Source of the DNA: a virus
IMG/VR virus record: IMGVR_UViG_3300034072_001808
Span: 1-39,558 of that record
Direction: 5' to 3' (one strand)
Length of the DNA: 39,558 nucleotides
In this document: one piece after another, positions 5,526-12,531 of the stretch
How the letters are laid out: the number at the start of each line of letters is the position of its first letter
Position numbering within the stretch: position 1 is the stretch's first letter
Program-made: the position numbers and the translations under genes
The notes under the pieces: model-generated
Told to the model about the DNA's origin: nothing
The model's input: the letters and a program-made list of their open reading frames with translations, nothing else
The model's database searches: none

Positions 5526-6020
5526 TTAAATGGCTAGTGTTGTGGTGGAATAAGACACTAACTTTTGAGTGAAAAACTCAATACACTACTTGAAAAGTGT
5601 GCCGACGAATACACAACCCACGAAATCGGAACTCCGCAAGGAATGAATAGCGATAATGAGTTGTAATGCAAAGGTGAAAGTCCTTTGCCAACACTAGCTT
5701 TTTGAATATTTAACTCGGCACGGGTAAAGATGAGTGCGAAAGTAAGTTTTTCGACTGGAAGGGTTTCTGTTATTGAAATAAAAAAACCGCAAAGTGACCC
5801 TCGGGAAAGTCCGACCAAACCTAGCCTAGGTAAAGATGAAGGCAAAAATATTAGACAACGAAAGTTGAGCTAGTTAATCCTCGAAAGAGGTCATTAATCA
5901 AGCGGTTAAGTTTAGTTAATTATATTTAATACTAAACCTCTGGAACGAGCAACCTCACTTACTTTCATCGCTTAAGTAAGTTTAAAGAGTGAGGCAGTTA
6001 TCCCTTCTGTAAAAAGGGAA
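5526..6020 (+). ncRNA. 3' part of candidate large ornate RNA (GOLLD/ROOL-like)
   Basis: This is 495 nt without a credible gene and densely paired. Stem 5533-5542 with 5689-5698 (10 perfect pairs) encloses hairpins 5565-5570/5576-5581 (loop GAAAA), 5583-5587/5596-5600 and 5668-5674/5682-5688. Further hairpins are 5762-5766/5784-5788, 5801-5804/5811-5814, 5819-5823/5827-5831, 5879-5882/5887-5890 (GAAA tetraloop), 5910-5916/5931-5937, 5953-5957/5990-5994 around 5958-5964/5974-5980, and 6001-6006/6014-6019. GGTAAAGATGA occurs twice (5723-5733, 5829-5839). GOLLD and ROOL are giant phage-associated RNAs often beside tRNAs; the match is by size, setting and complexity, not by a consensus search. Confidence 0.62.
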
Positions 6021-6045
6021 TTATTAACTTAAAACAAAAAAATAT

Positions 6046-6321
6046 ATGAATATTGTCTTTGGAAACTTCGAGGCAGAAACAAGAAAACAATTAATCAATC
6101 AAATTGTTGATTATGCTTGCGATAATGAATTTTCTATACCCATTATCAATGAAGGTTTTATTGTTTATAAAAATGGCATTAAAAAAACACTATGCCAAAA
6201 AGCAATCAATAAAATCAATTTAAAAATCGAAAAAGCAGTTGAATCGGCAGAAAAAGAATATAATGAGTCTAAAGCCGAAAAAATGGCGGTGAATAATGAT
6301 TATTTTAGTAATTTAATTTAA
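6046..6321 (+). CDS. Hypothetical protein, 91 aa
   Basis: Unrecognised; predicted helical, with a Lys/Glu-rich C-terminal coiled coil. It is the first gene after the RNA/tRNA region and has the full A-rich leader (ATTAACTTAA, then AAAAATATATG). It is probably expressed by read-through from the 4952 promoter. Confidence 0.75.
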   Translation: MNIVFGNFEAETRKQLINQIVDYACDNEFSIPIINEGFIVYKNGIKKTLCQKAINKINLKIEKAVESAEKEYNESKAEKMAVNNDYFSNLI

Positions 6322-6327
6322 AAAAAT

Positions 6328-6726
6328 ATGTCTAGATACTATTATACATGCTTGATTAAGGTTCTTTATATGCACGCTTATTTCGGTGTAAAATTTGAGA
6401 ATGCGGTAATAAACATGCAAAGTGCAAAAACTGGAGGAGTGGAATTGACACTTATTGGAAATCTCGGGAAAATAGACTCTATAAACTATAAAAAAATCTA
6501 TGTCGCCAAAGAATCAGAAGAAATATTTAAACCTATAAATAATGATTTAGCTCAATTTACTAGAGATGATGGTATTTCAACTACTGCACAATATGATGAA
6601 GTAAAAAAAACTTTCATAAACGGAAATTTTAAAATTTTAAAAAAATATAATCCAAAAATAATAATGCGAGACAACAAACAATTTTTTATGCCAGAGGTAG
6701 AAAATGACTACAACAACAAATTTTGA
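6328..6726 (+). CDS. Hypothetical protein, 132 aa
   Basis: Unrecognised; mixed alpha/beta with no membrane helix. It starts 6 nt after the previous gene (AAAAATATG) and overlaps the next by 23 nt, indicating coupled translation. Confidence 0.72.
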   Translation: MSRYYYTCLIKVLYMHAYFGVKFENAVINMQSAKTGGVELTLIGNLGKIDSINYKKIYVAKESEEIFKPINNDLAQFTRDDGISTTAQYDEVKKTFINGNFKILKKYNPKIIMRDNKQFFMPEVENDYNNKF

Positions 6727-7015
6727 AATATCAAAAAAGCTTGCAGAGATTGGGTTTTCAAGGCAAGCATTTTGGGTTTGGACTTCTAAAGGTTGTTGCT
6801 GTCCATTTGAAACATACCTTGATGGATTTAGAGCTTACGATTTAGAAACTTTGCTTGATGCTTTGCCTAAAAATTATTTAGTTAAAAATGATTGGCTAGA
6901 ATGTTTTCTAAACAGAGATTTTAACGGAACAAAAAGATTAGAAAACGAATCACTAGCCGACACCGCGGGTAGGTTGATTATTAAACTTCATGAAAAAAAC
7001 TTAATTAAATTTTAA
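6704..7015 (+). CDS. Small conserved-looking phage protein, 103 aa
   Basis: It contains a LETLLDALPKNYL segment and a late ESLADTAGRLIIKLHEKNLI helix, an arrangement I associate with small phage proteins of unknown function that accompany recombination or replication genes. A CCC cluster lies near residues 29-31. It overlaps the upstream gene by 23 nt. Function unknown. Confidence 0.72.
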   Translation: MTTTTNFEISKKLAEIGFSRQAFWVWTSKGCCCPFETYLDGFRAYDLETLLDALPKNYLVKNDWLECFLNRDFNGTKRLENESLADTAGRLIIKLHEKNLIKF

Positions 7016-7020
7016 AATAT

Positions 7021-7398
7021 ATGAAAAACGATTTAGAGCAAAAAATAGAGGAAATTAGAGAGCTTTCAAATGACATAGCAAAAGAAAGGGAAAACTGGAT
7101 TTATTCGGAAGGCGAACGATGCGATCGTGCTAGTCATCAAGCTAGAATTGAATTAGCAAAAGAAGTTATTTTGATTATTGATGAGTTGCAAAAAGAAAAT
7201 AAAGAGGGATTTGTTTTATTAGATAGAGCAATGATTGGTTGGAGAGAATCATCAAAACTGCCTAGGGAGTTAGCACAAGATATTGTTAAGCTAAGGGACG
7301 AGATTGATTTAGCAATTGAAACTTTAAGATATTATGCAAAATCCGATAATTGTGAATTAGCAAAAGAAACATTAATTAAATTAAATGCAAGTTTATGA
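7021..7398 (+). CDS. Helical protein, 125 aa
   Basis: Unrecognised; strongly helical and Glu/Lys-rich with likely coiled coils at both ends. It starts at AAAATATATG and its stop overlaps the start of the HicB-like gene (ATGA type, 4 nt). Confidence 0.72.
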   Translation: MKNDLEQKIEEIRELSNDIAKERENWIYSEGERCDRASHQARIELAKEVILIIDELQKENKEGFVLLDRAMIGWRESSKLPRELAQDIVKLRDEIDLAIETLRYYAKSDNCELAKETLIKLNASL

Positions 7399-7631
7399 AA
7401 AAATACATAGCAGTAATTGACAAAGATTTTGGAATAATATTTCCAGATTTTCTTGGCTGTGTCTCGGTTGGCGACAATATAGATGATGCAATGATAAAAG
7501 CTCAAGAGGTCTTGGAATTTCATATTCAAGGCATGCGGGAAGATGGCGAGGAATTACCTAATCCAAAAAGTTTGGAAGAAGTAAAAAAAGAATATCCTAA
7601 TCAATTTTATTTTATTTTCGAAATATGTTAA
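7395..7631 (+). CDS. HicB-family antitoxin-like protein (orphan)
   Basis: 78 aa matching the HicB partial RNase-H-like fold: an N-terminal strand KKYIAVIDKDFGIIFPDF, then GCVSVGDNIDDAMIKAQEVL and LPNPKSLEEV. HicB antitoxins normally bind HicA, a small dsRNA-binding RNase toxin, and repress their operon through a C-terminal HTH or RHH. Here the protein ends right after the HicB core with no DNA-binding domain, and neither neighbour looks like HicA. It may neutralise a host HicA or have been repurposed. It overlaps both neighbours by a few bases. Confidence 0.8.
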   Translation: MKKYIAVIDKDFGIIFPDFLGCVSVGDNIDDAMIKAQEVLEFHIQGMREDGEELPNPKSLEEVKKEYPNQFYFIFEIC

Positions 7632-7924
7632 AACAAAAAGAAACAAAAACAGCTTGGATATTAGCTAAAATCAAAACTAGAGGTTTTGTTGAGGCTAAAA
7701 ATGTCAATCAACTTGCCAAAGATTTACAAGAAAAGGCTGAAAATTTGAGGTATATTATTACTTTTATCGAAATAAATGAACAAGGTAATCATAACTTTCA
7801 AGATTATTTTTTTGAAAAAAAAGGTAGAAATAAAAACCAAAAAGTAATTGTTGGCTATAAATGGGCTGATGATAGCAAAAGTGTTTTGAGTGATAAATTT
7901 AAAGAAATTAAAGCAATTAAATAA
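7625..7924 (+). CDS. Hypothetical protein, 99 aa
   Basis: Unrecognised basic protein immediately after the HicB-like gene (7-nt overlap). It could be checked as an unusual HicB partner, but it lacks the HicA GSH-type motif, so I do not call it a toxin. Confidence 0.68.
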   Translation: MLKQKETKTAWILAKIKTRGFVEAKNVNQLAKDLQEKAENLRYIITFIEINEQGNHNFQDYFFEKKGRNKNQKVIVGYKWADDSKSVLSDKFKEIKAIK

Positions 7925-7925
7925 T

Positions 7926-8402
7926 ATGAAAGGAAAAATTTTTACAGCACAAGAAGTGCAAGCAATAATTTCGGGGAATAAAAGAATGTTCAGGGAGGTG
8001 ATTAAATCAAAACCTCTAATAAAAAGAGGAGATGATTATTTATTTGATGATAATGGAAAATTAGTGTCTCAAAAAGATTGTTGCCCCTATCAAGTAGGAC
8101 AAAAGATTTTTGTAAAAGAAATATGGGGAATTGGTAGCAGACCTGACCCGTGGGGAGGGTATCAAGGGATTGAATACAAAGCAGATAAAGCTATGATTGA
8201 TAAGGGGGATAGCTTGCCGTGTTATGAAATTGATATTGATAAAATTCCCGCTGGTGTTTGTTTAGATGATTTTAGCTCAAGTTGGCAAAATGCTAGAATG
8301 ATGCCTCAATGGGCTTCAAGAATAATCCTGCAAATAAAAGAGATTAAGGTTGAGAAAGAAAATAATTTATGGGTTTGGGTAATTAATTTTGAGGTAATAT
8401 AA
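7926..8402 (+). CDS. ASCH-like phage protein, internally shortened
   Basis: 158 aa if started at the ATG at 7926 (MKGKIFTAQEVQAI). The longer frame from 7890 overlaps the previous gene. The order of motifs fits phage ASCH-type proteins: an N-terminal MF-REV segment, YQVGQKIFVKEIWG, then MMPQWASRIILQIKEIKVE and WVWVINFEV. ASCH domains are RNA-binding-like beta barrels. Relatives I know have roughly 50 extra residues between the VRVE-like and WVWV-like motifs, so this copy seems internally shortened. Function unknown. Confidence 0.68.
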   Translation: MKGKIFTAQEVQAIISGNKRMFREVIKSKPLIKRGDDYLFDDNGKLVSQKDCCPYQVGQKIFVKEIWGIGSRPDPWGGYQGIEYKADKAMIDKGDSLPCYEIDIDKIPAGVCLDDFSSSWQNARMMPQWASRIILQIKEIKVEKENNLWVWVINFEVI

Positions 8403-8403
8403 T

Positions 8404-8661
8404 ATGGAAAATATGAATCCACCAAAATTTAAAAAAGGCGAAATGGTTATAGTTAATTTTAATTTCTCAGGAGAGGTTTGTTTATATGAACCTCAAGAAA
8501 TAGTAAAAGTTATTTATAGAAAAAATCGCTGGGTTTACAGATTGAAAGGAATAAATATATACGGAACAGAATATTTTGAGGATATGGAAGAAAGCGATAT
8601 TGTATCAAAAGACGAGGCTAAGCAAATCCTTTTAAATTATATAAACAAATTTATGAGTTAA
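8404..8661 (+). CDS. Small beta-barrel-like protein, 85 aa
   Basis: The N-terminal KFKKGEMVIVNF segment and alternating hydrophobic strands suggest an SH3/KOW-like barrel, followed by a helix. It starts 1 nt after the preceding stop. Function unknown. Confidence 0.68.
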   Translation: MENMNPPKFKKGEMVIVNFNFSGEVCLYEPQEIVKVIYRKNRWVYRLKGINIYGTEYFEDMEESDIVSKDEAKQILLNYINKFMS

Positions 8662-8666
8662 ATAAT

Positions 8667-8849
8667 ATGATAAAATATATATTTTTTTTAATTATATTAG
8701 TTGGCTTTCATGTCATTTTTTCATATAACTTGTGGCTTTTATTGAAAAAAGGAGCTGATAAACTTAGTTGGAAGGATGGGTTTAGTTTCGCAATATCTAC
8801 AAATGTTGTTTTTCATTTTTGGATTAAATTTTTTACTTATTTAACATAA
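8667..8849 (+). CDS. Small membrane protein, 60 aa
   Basis: Two hydrophobic segments (about residues 4-26 and 41-58) around a short charged loop. Function unknown. First of several small membrane proteins in a row, all started from AATATG-type contexts without Shine-Dalgarno. Confidence 0.65.
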   Translation: MIKYIFFLIILVGFHVIFSYNLWLLLKKGADKLSWKDGFSFAISTNVVFHFWIKFFTYLT

Positions 8850-8850
8850 T

Positions 8851-9096
8851 ATGAAAATTAAAATATTTAAAGAATATAGCGAAGGTGTAAAAAAGCCTTG
8901 GTATATTGGGTTTGTTATTCACAAACCAGAAAAAATTAAATCGCAATTATGCACCTTTTTTGTCTTAGCTTTTATTTTAAGAGTTTTTATAAATATTTAT
9001 CTTTTTATCCAGTTATTTGGTTTAAGATATATGTATAAAATTCAAGGAAAAATTAAAATGATTAAAGAGAAAAATAAATATTATAAAGATTTTTAA
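8851..9096 (+). CDS. Small membrane protein, 81 aa
   Basis: One long hydrophobic segment at about residues 32-55 between basic ends. Function unknown. Adjacent to the previous gene with 1 nt between stop and start. Confidence 0.6.
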   Translation: MKIKIFKEYSEGVKKPWYIGFVIHKPEKIKSQLCTFFVLAFILRVFINIYLFIQLFGLRYMYKIQGKIKMIKEKNKYYKDF

Positions 9097-9098
9097 AT

Positions 9099-9128
9099 AT
9101 GACAAAAAAAATTTTGGGGGTTAAATAA
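9099..9128 (+). CDS. Nine-codon minigene MTKKILGVK
   Basis: ATG at 9099 is followed by nine codons and a TAA that shares its last base with the next ATG (TAATG). Its last residues (LGVK) and their DNA (TTTTGGGGGTTAAATAAT) repeat the end of the next gene (FLGVK, 9546-9563). It may be a remnant of a deleted gene copy or a translated leader coupled to 9128. Low confidence as a functional peptide. Confidence 0.35.
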   Translation: MTKKILGVK

Positions 9129-9562
9129 TGAAAATAAAAAACATAGAAATAAAAACAACATCTAAAAAATTTTTTTTAGTAAGGGAGAAAGATGATAAAG
9201 ATGGATTAAGAAAAAAACAGTTAGAGGCAATTGAGGAATTTAAAAGAAATAATGTTGTTATTAAAGAAGATAAAAAAGATTATACTTTTCAAGATAGTGA
9301 AGTTGAAATTATTTATTATCATGGATCAATTGCATTTTTCCCAACGGAAACTGAAGAAGCTAAGTTAATTTTACAAGTAAATGCAGATAAAGCGATGTTA
9401 GAATTGATAATGTCTTTATGTCTTGAAAATGTTGTTGAGGTTTGCGATAAACAAACAAATTTGTTTAAAGAAATGTTTGTTAAACATGTTAATGAATCGC
9501 AAAATAGTGTAAATACAAAAATAAATAATTCTTTCTTAGGAAAATTTTTGGGGGTTAAATAA
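9128..9562 (+). CDS. Hypothetical protein, 144 aa, flanked by repeats
   Basis: Unrecognised soluble protein with a basic N-terminal third, a beta-rich middle and a C-terminal helix. It is bracketed by nearly identical TTTTGGGGGTTAAATAAT sequences (about 9112-9129 and 9546-9563), suggesting it arrived, or was duplicated, as a unit. Translation is probably coupled to the upstream minigene through TAATG. Confidence 0.72.
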   Translation: MKIKNIEIKTTSKKFFLVREKDDKDGLRKKQLEAIEEFKRNNVVIKEDKKDYTFQDSEVEIIYYHGSIAFFPTETEEAKLILQVNADKAMLELIMSLCLENVVEVCDKQTNLFKEMFVKHVNESQNSVNTKINNSFLGKFLGVK

Positions 9563-9563
9563 T

Positions 9564-9752
9564 ATGAAATATTTTACTTTTATTGGAATATTTACTCACA
9601 TAGTATTTTTTCTTTATTTACTTTTTTCTCTCTACAATACAAGTTTTAATGTAGCTGATTGGGGAACTAATGTTGATGGTTTTATAGCATTATTGATAAT
9701 TGTAGGATTTGTATCGGGAATTACAATTTTTCTTGATGATAAAGATTTTTAA
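9564..9752 (+). CDS. Small membrane protein, 62 aa
   Basis: Two hydrophobic helices (about residues 4-24 and 38-56) and a short acidic tail. Function unknown. Last gene before the promoter at 9762. Confidence 0.65.
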   Translation: MKYFTFIGIFTHIVFFLYLLFSLYNTSFNVADWGTNVDGFIALLIIVGFVSGITIFLDDKDF

Positions 9753-9761
9753 AAATAATTC

Positions 9762-9790
9762 TTGACTATTAATTTAGCTAGTATTATTAT
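9762..9790 (+). promoter_or_regulatory. Sigma-70 promoter for recombination operon
   Basis: TTGACT (9762-9767), a 17-bp spacer, TATTAT (9785-9790). The upstream block TTAAAAATAATNCTTGAC is shared with the promoter at 4952. It should drive the RecT/exonuclease genes, with a leader starting near 9797. Confidence 0.75.
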
Positions 9791-9799
9791 ACTTCCAAG

Positions 9800-9845
9800 C
9801 ACCACAAAAAAACCTTTTTAAAAATATTAACTTAACTAAAAATAT
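9800..9845 (+). repeat. Repeated 5' leader unit (copy near 9846)
   Basis: It begins CACCACAAAAAAACC and ends ATTAACTTAACTAAAAATATATG at the next start codon. The same arrangement precedes the genes at 35543, 35776 and 36221. Confidence 0.6.
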
Positions 9846-10025
9846 ATGAATAAACAATTGATAGAGTCAACAGATAATATAACTTTTAATTGCGGTAAAT
9901 TAGCTGTTATAATAGACGACCTTAACAACAAAGCTGGATATGAAGACTTGCGAGGACTTTTAATAAATATTCAAAAAGATTTATTTTTTATTAGAAATAC
10001 ACTCCGCAATTTGTCTAATGAATAA
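9846..10025 (+). CDS. Small helical protein, 59 aa
   Basis: A continuous frame from ATG 9846 to TAA 10023-10025 in the first position after the 9762 promoter, with the repeated leader before it. Predicted helical (VIIDDLNNKAGYEDLRGLL). Family unknown. Supported by position, start context and lack of another gene in the gap. Confidence 0.65.
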   Translation: MNKQLIESTDNITFNCGKLAVIIDDLNNKAGYEDLRGLLINIQKDLFFIRNTLRNLSNE

Positions 10026-10073
10026 CAATTAACAATAAAACTTTAAAAACAATATTAACTTAATTAAAAATAT

Positions 10074-10298
10074 ATGGACAAACAATTAATTATAACCAAT
10101 CAAATTATTCAAGATTGGATTGATATTGAAAAGCAAATGGCAATATATGATGGTGATGACCATCCAGCCGTTATATCTCATAATCATATCGGAAAAGTTA
10201 TTTTTGGCGATAATTTAAGCAAAGCAAAGGCTTTTATTTACGAAAATTCCGAGAAACAAATATCTCAAGAAGATTTACAAAATTTAATCAATAATTAA
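10074..10298 (+). CDS. Small acidic protein, 74 aa
   Basis: Unrecognised; its N-terminus (MDKQLIITNQ) resembles that of the previous gene (MNKQLIESTD), hinting at leader-proximal duplication. It precedes recT with the ATTAACTTAA plus AAAAATATATG start context. Confidence 0.7.
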   Translation: MDKQLIITNQIIQDWIDIEKQMAIYDGDDHPAVISHNHIGKVIFGDNLSKAKAFIYENSEKQISQEDLQNLINN

Positions 10299-10309
10299 CT
10301 TAAAAATAT

Positions 10310-11170
10310 ATGTCAAAAGAATTAACGACAACTAAAGAAATTGAAAAAACATTATTAGAAAAATTGCCTCAATTTTATAGTGGTGATGCCAATAAATATA
10401 TAAAATCAGTATTATTAGAAATAGTTAAAAGCAAATCTGATCCAGATAAAGATTTATCAAAATGCACACCCTCTTCAATTTTTACTGCAGTAAAACAGGC
10501 GGTAGATTTAGGGCTTGAAGTAGATGCAAGGCAACATTGTCATTTGGTAAAACATGGTAATTCAGCAATCTTAAGAATTGGCTATCGTGGATATATTCAT
10601 AAAATCAAAGAACATTATCCAGATGCAAATTTTGTTGTTGGTTTGGTTCGTGCTGGCGATACATTTTCAATTAACAAAACCGATGAAAATGATAGCTTCA
10701 CACACAAAGAAGCAAATCCCTTTGATTCGAGTTTAAATAATATTATTGGTGGTTATTGCTACATTACCTATACTCTTGGAGGTAGAAAAATTAGCAGAAT
10801 AACCACAATGTCAAAAAGCGAAATAGATAAAATTAAAGATGTTGCAAAAATGAAAGCTATTTGGAACACTTGGTTTGAAGAAAAAGCGAGGGTCGCTATT
10901 ATTAGACGGGCTTGTAAACTTATATTTGCTGGCTTGACTCAAAAACTAGATGAATTTAATAATGATGAATTTGATTTAAATAAACCAAAGCAAGAGCCAA
11001 TTATTATTAATGATTTACCGCCTGCCGATTTTGGCGAACCAGAAACAATAGACCAACCTGAAACTAAAAGCGAAAGTGAATTAACACCCGAAGAAATCGA
11101 AGCCATCAATAAAGTAGAAGCTGAAGATTTAAAGAATAACGAATATAAGAGGGCTAAAGATGGAGAATAG
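10310..11170 (+). CDS. recT: RecT-family single-strand annealing protein
   Basis: 286 aa, normal length for RecT. The core runs from about residue 15 to 215: CTPSSIFTAVKQAVDLGLEVD, then CHLVKHGNSAILRIGYRGYI, and a late WFEEKARVAIIRRACKLIF. The tail is acidic and Glu/Pro-rich. RecT coats single-stranded DNA and anneals complementary strands. It works with a 5'-3' exonuclease, here encoded by the next gene, whose start overlaps by 11 nt. Together they would give recombination, end repair and concatemer formation in the cytoplasm. Family assignment is firm. Confidence 0.95.
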   Translation: MSKELTTTKEIEKTLLEKLPQFYSGDANKYIKSVLLEIVKSKSDPDKDLSKCTPSSIFTAVKQAVDLGLEVDARQHCHLVKHGNSAILRIGYRGYIHKIKEHYPDANFVVGLVRAGDTFSINKTDENDSFTHKEANPFDSSLNNIIGGYCYITYTLGGRKISRITTMSKSEIDKIKDVAKMKAIWNTWFEEKARVAIIRRACKLIFAGLTQKLDEFNNDEFDLNKPKQEPIIINDLPPADFGEPETIDQPETKSESELTPEEIEAINKVEAEDLKNNEYKRAKDGE

Positions 11171-12179
11171 AACCTACAATATAGGAGCCAGCGAAGTCGC
11201 TGGACTCCTAAAAGAATATGCTGGTAATTTATTAAAAGAAAAGGTAATTGGCGATGAAATTCACGATAAATTGGTCTCTATGCCAAATTATCTTGATACC
11301 GCTTATTCTATTAATAAAAAACTAAAATTCACCGCTAAGCAAAAAGAAGGTTATTCTGAATTTGCTTATTCTAAATTGATGAAGCGAGGACACGAAGTAG
11401 AAGATATGATAAAAAATGTCTTTTTACTTGAGAATGCCAATCATCAAGTTGTCGAGTCTCAAACTAGAAAAACAAAGCAAATTGAAGGTTGCAGGTTTCC
11501 ACTCGTTGCAGTAATTGATTATAAATTAGCTGACGGCACGATTTTAGAAGTAAAATCAACCGATGCAAACGAGTATAATTGGAGTAAAATTAATGAAGTT
11601 GCTTTTAGTTATTATATCCAAGTGCAATGCCAATTATGGTTGCATGAGGCGACTAATGCTATTGTATTTTATGGTGCGGTTAGTTCAAATGGTGATAATC
11701 ATCAAATAATCGACACTAAAAGCTACAAAGTTGTAATTGACAAAGAAATAATTAATGCAATATCTCAATCAATTAAATGGTTTTGCTATCAATATGGCAA
11801 GGGTATTTTAGATGTTAAAGATGAAAGCCTTAAAACTTCTAAAGATATTCAAGTCGATGAATTTCTTAAAAAAGATGCTCAAACGATCGAAATTATCGCC
11901 GATGCTGATTTATCAAGTTTAATCAATAGAGTTCAAGAGTTGCAAGCTCAAGTTGATGAATATGATGATTTGCAAAAACAATTAAAAGAAATTGTAAAGG
12001 AAAAAATCGCAGGCAACAAAACTGCTATTATAAAAACAAATCAATTCGAGGTTTCGGCTAATTATTCTAAAGCAAGCTTTTATGATGAGGAAAGTAGGCA
12101 AGAAGCAATTAGGAAAGCTCAAGAAATTGAGATTGGTAGTGTTAAATCGGCACCAAAATTAACAATTAAAATAAAATAG
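11160..12179 (+). CDS. YqaJ/lambda-exonuclease-like nuclease
   Basis: 339 aa of the YqaJ viral recombinase type (PD-(D/E)xK nuclease). Visible elements are the N-terminal IGASEVAGLL, GHE at about 77-79, the catalytic D120 and E130-V-K132 in the segment IDYKLADGTILEVKS, and a QxxxQ pair at about 154-158. A coiled-coil tail follows (about 250-290). It should degrade 5' ends of double-stranded DNA to give 3' tails for RecT. It overlaps recT, as usual for these pairs. Confidence 0.93.
   Translation: MENRTYNIGASEVAGLLKEYAGNLLKEKVIGDEIHDKLVSMPNYLDTAYSINKKLKFTAKQKEGYSEFAYSKLMKRGHEVEDMIKNVFLLENANHQVVESQTRKTKQIEGCRFPLVAVIDYKLADGTILEVKSTDANEYNWSKINEVAFSYYIQVQCQLWLHEATNAIVFYGAVSSNGDNHQIIDTKSYKVVIDKEIINAISQSIKWFCYQYGKGILDVKDESLKTSKDIQVDEFLKKDAQTIEIIADADLSSLINRVQELQAQVDEYDDLQKQLKEIVKEKIAGNKTAIIKTNQFEVSANYSKASFYDEESRQEAIRKAQEIEIGSVKSAPKLTIKIK
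12161..12178 (+). repeat. Direct repeat, left of zinc-ribbon gene
   Basis: The 18-nt AACAATTAAAATAAAATA, which forms the end of the exonuclease gene, recurs exactly at 12511-12528. The pair brackets the gene at 12190-12480 and suggests a cassette insertion or deletion by recombination. Confidence 0.7.
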
Positions 12180-12189
12180 GAGGTGGTAA

Positions 12190-12480
12190 ATGTCAGTTAA
12201 ATGCAAACTATGCCAAGATCCAATTCCTGAAGAATATTCTTCGGATTATGAGACATGTCCAGAGTGTGATTGGGAATTATCTCATCAAGATAATTATGAT
12301 AAATCTAACTATAATGATTGTGATGATAAAAGGGCGAATGAAGAATATTACGAGAAACAAAAGGCGGATGAAAAATATGAGGAATATCGTAGATATGGAG
12401 GAGAAAATCCATTAGGAAAATCAGATGATTATTTTTCTTCATCTTACAATTATATTCACGGAAACATTAATCCTTATTAA
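12190..12480 (+). CDS. Zinc-ribbon protein, 96 aa
   Basis: Two cysteine pairs (C5-K-L-C8 and C23-P-E-C26) form a rubredoxin-like knuckle. The rest is acidic and Tyr-rich with no known domain. Its start is preceded by AGGAGG, a canonical ribosome-binding site, unlike its neighbours. The gene is bracketed by an 18-bp direct repeat. Both facts suggest separate origin. It might bind DNA or a replication protein; function unknown. Confidence 0.8.
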   Translation: MSVKCKLCQDPIPEEYSSDYETCPECDWELSHQDNYDKSNYNDCDDKRANEEYYEKQKADEKYEEYRRYGGENPLGKSDDYFSSSYNYIHGNINPY

Positions 12481-12510
12481 TCATGCAAATAATTAGAAGA
12501 CCATAATATA

Positions 12511-12528
12511 AACAATTAAAATAAAATA
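12511..12528 (+). repeat. Direct repeat, right of zinc-ribbon gene
   Basis: Exact copy of 12161-12178; it leads directly into the start context of the gene at 12532. Confidence 0.7.
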
Positions 12529-12531
12529 AAT

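Noticed and set aside
5558-5845. Minus-strand frame of 95 codons in the RNA region
   Set aside because: It lies across the best-paired part of the structured RNA, opposes all local transcription, has no ribosome site, and its Ser/Leu/Gly content reflects the RNA's composition.
5526-6020. Group I or group II intron
   Set aside because: The GGTGAAAGTCC hairpin first suggested an intron. I could not find a group I P7 core, a group II domain V hairpin, an intron-encoded protein or split exons.
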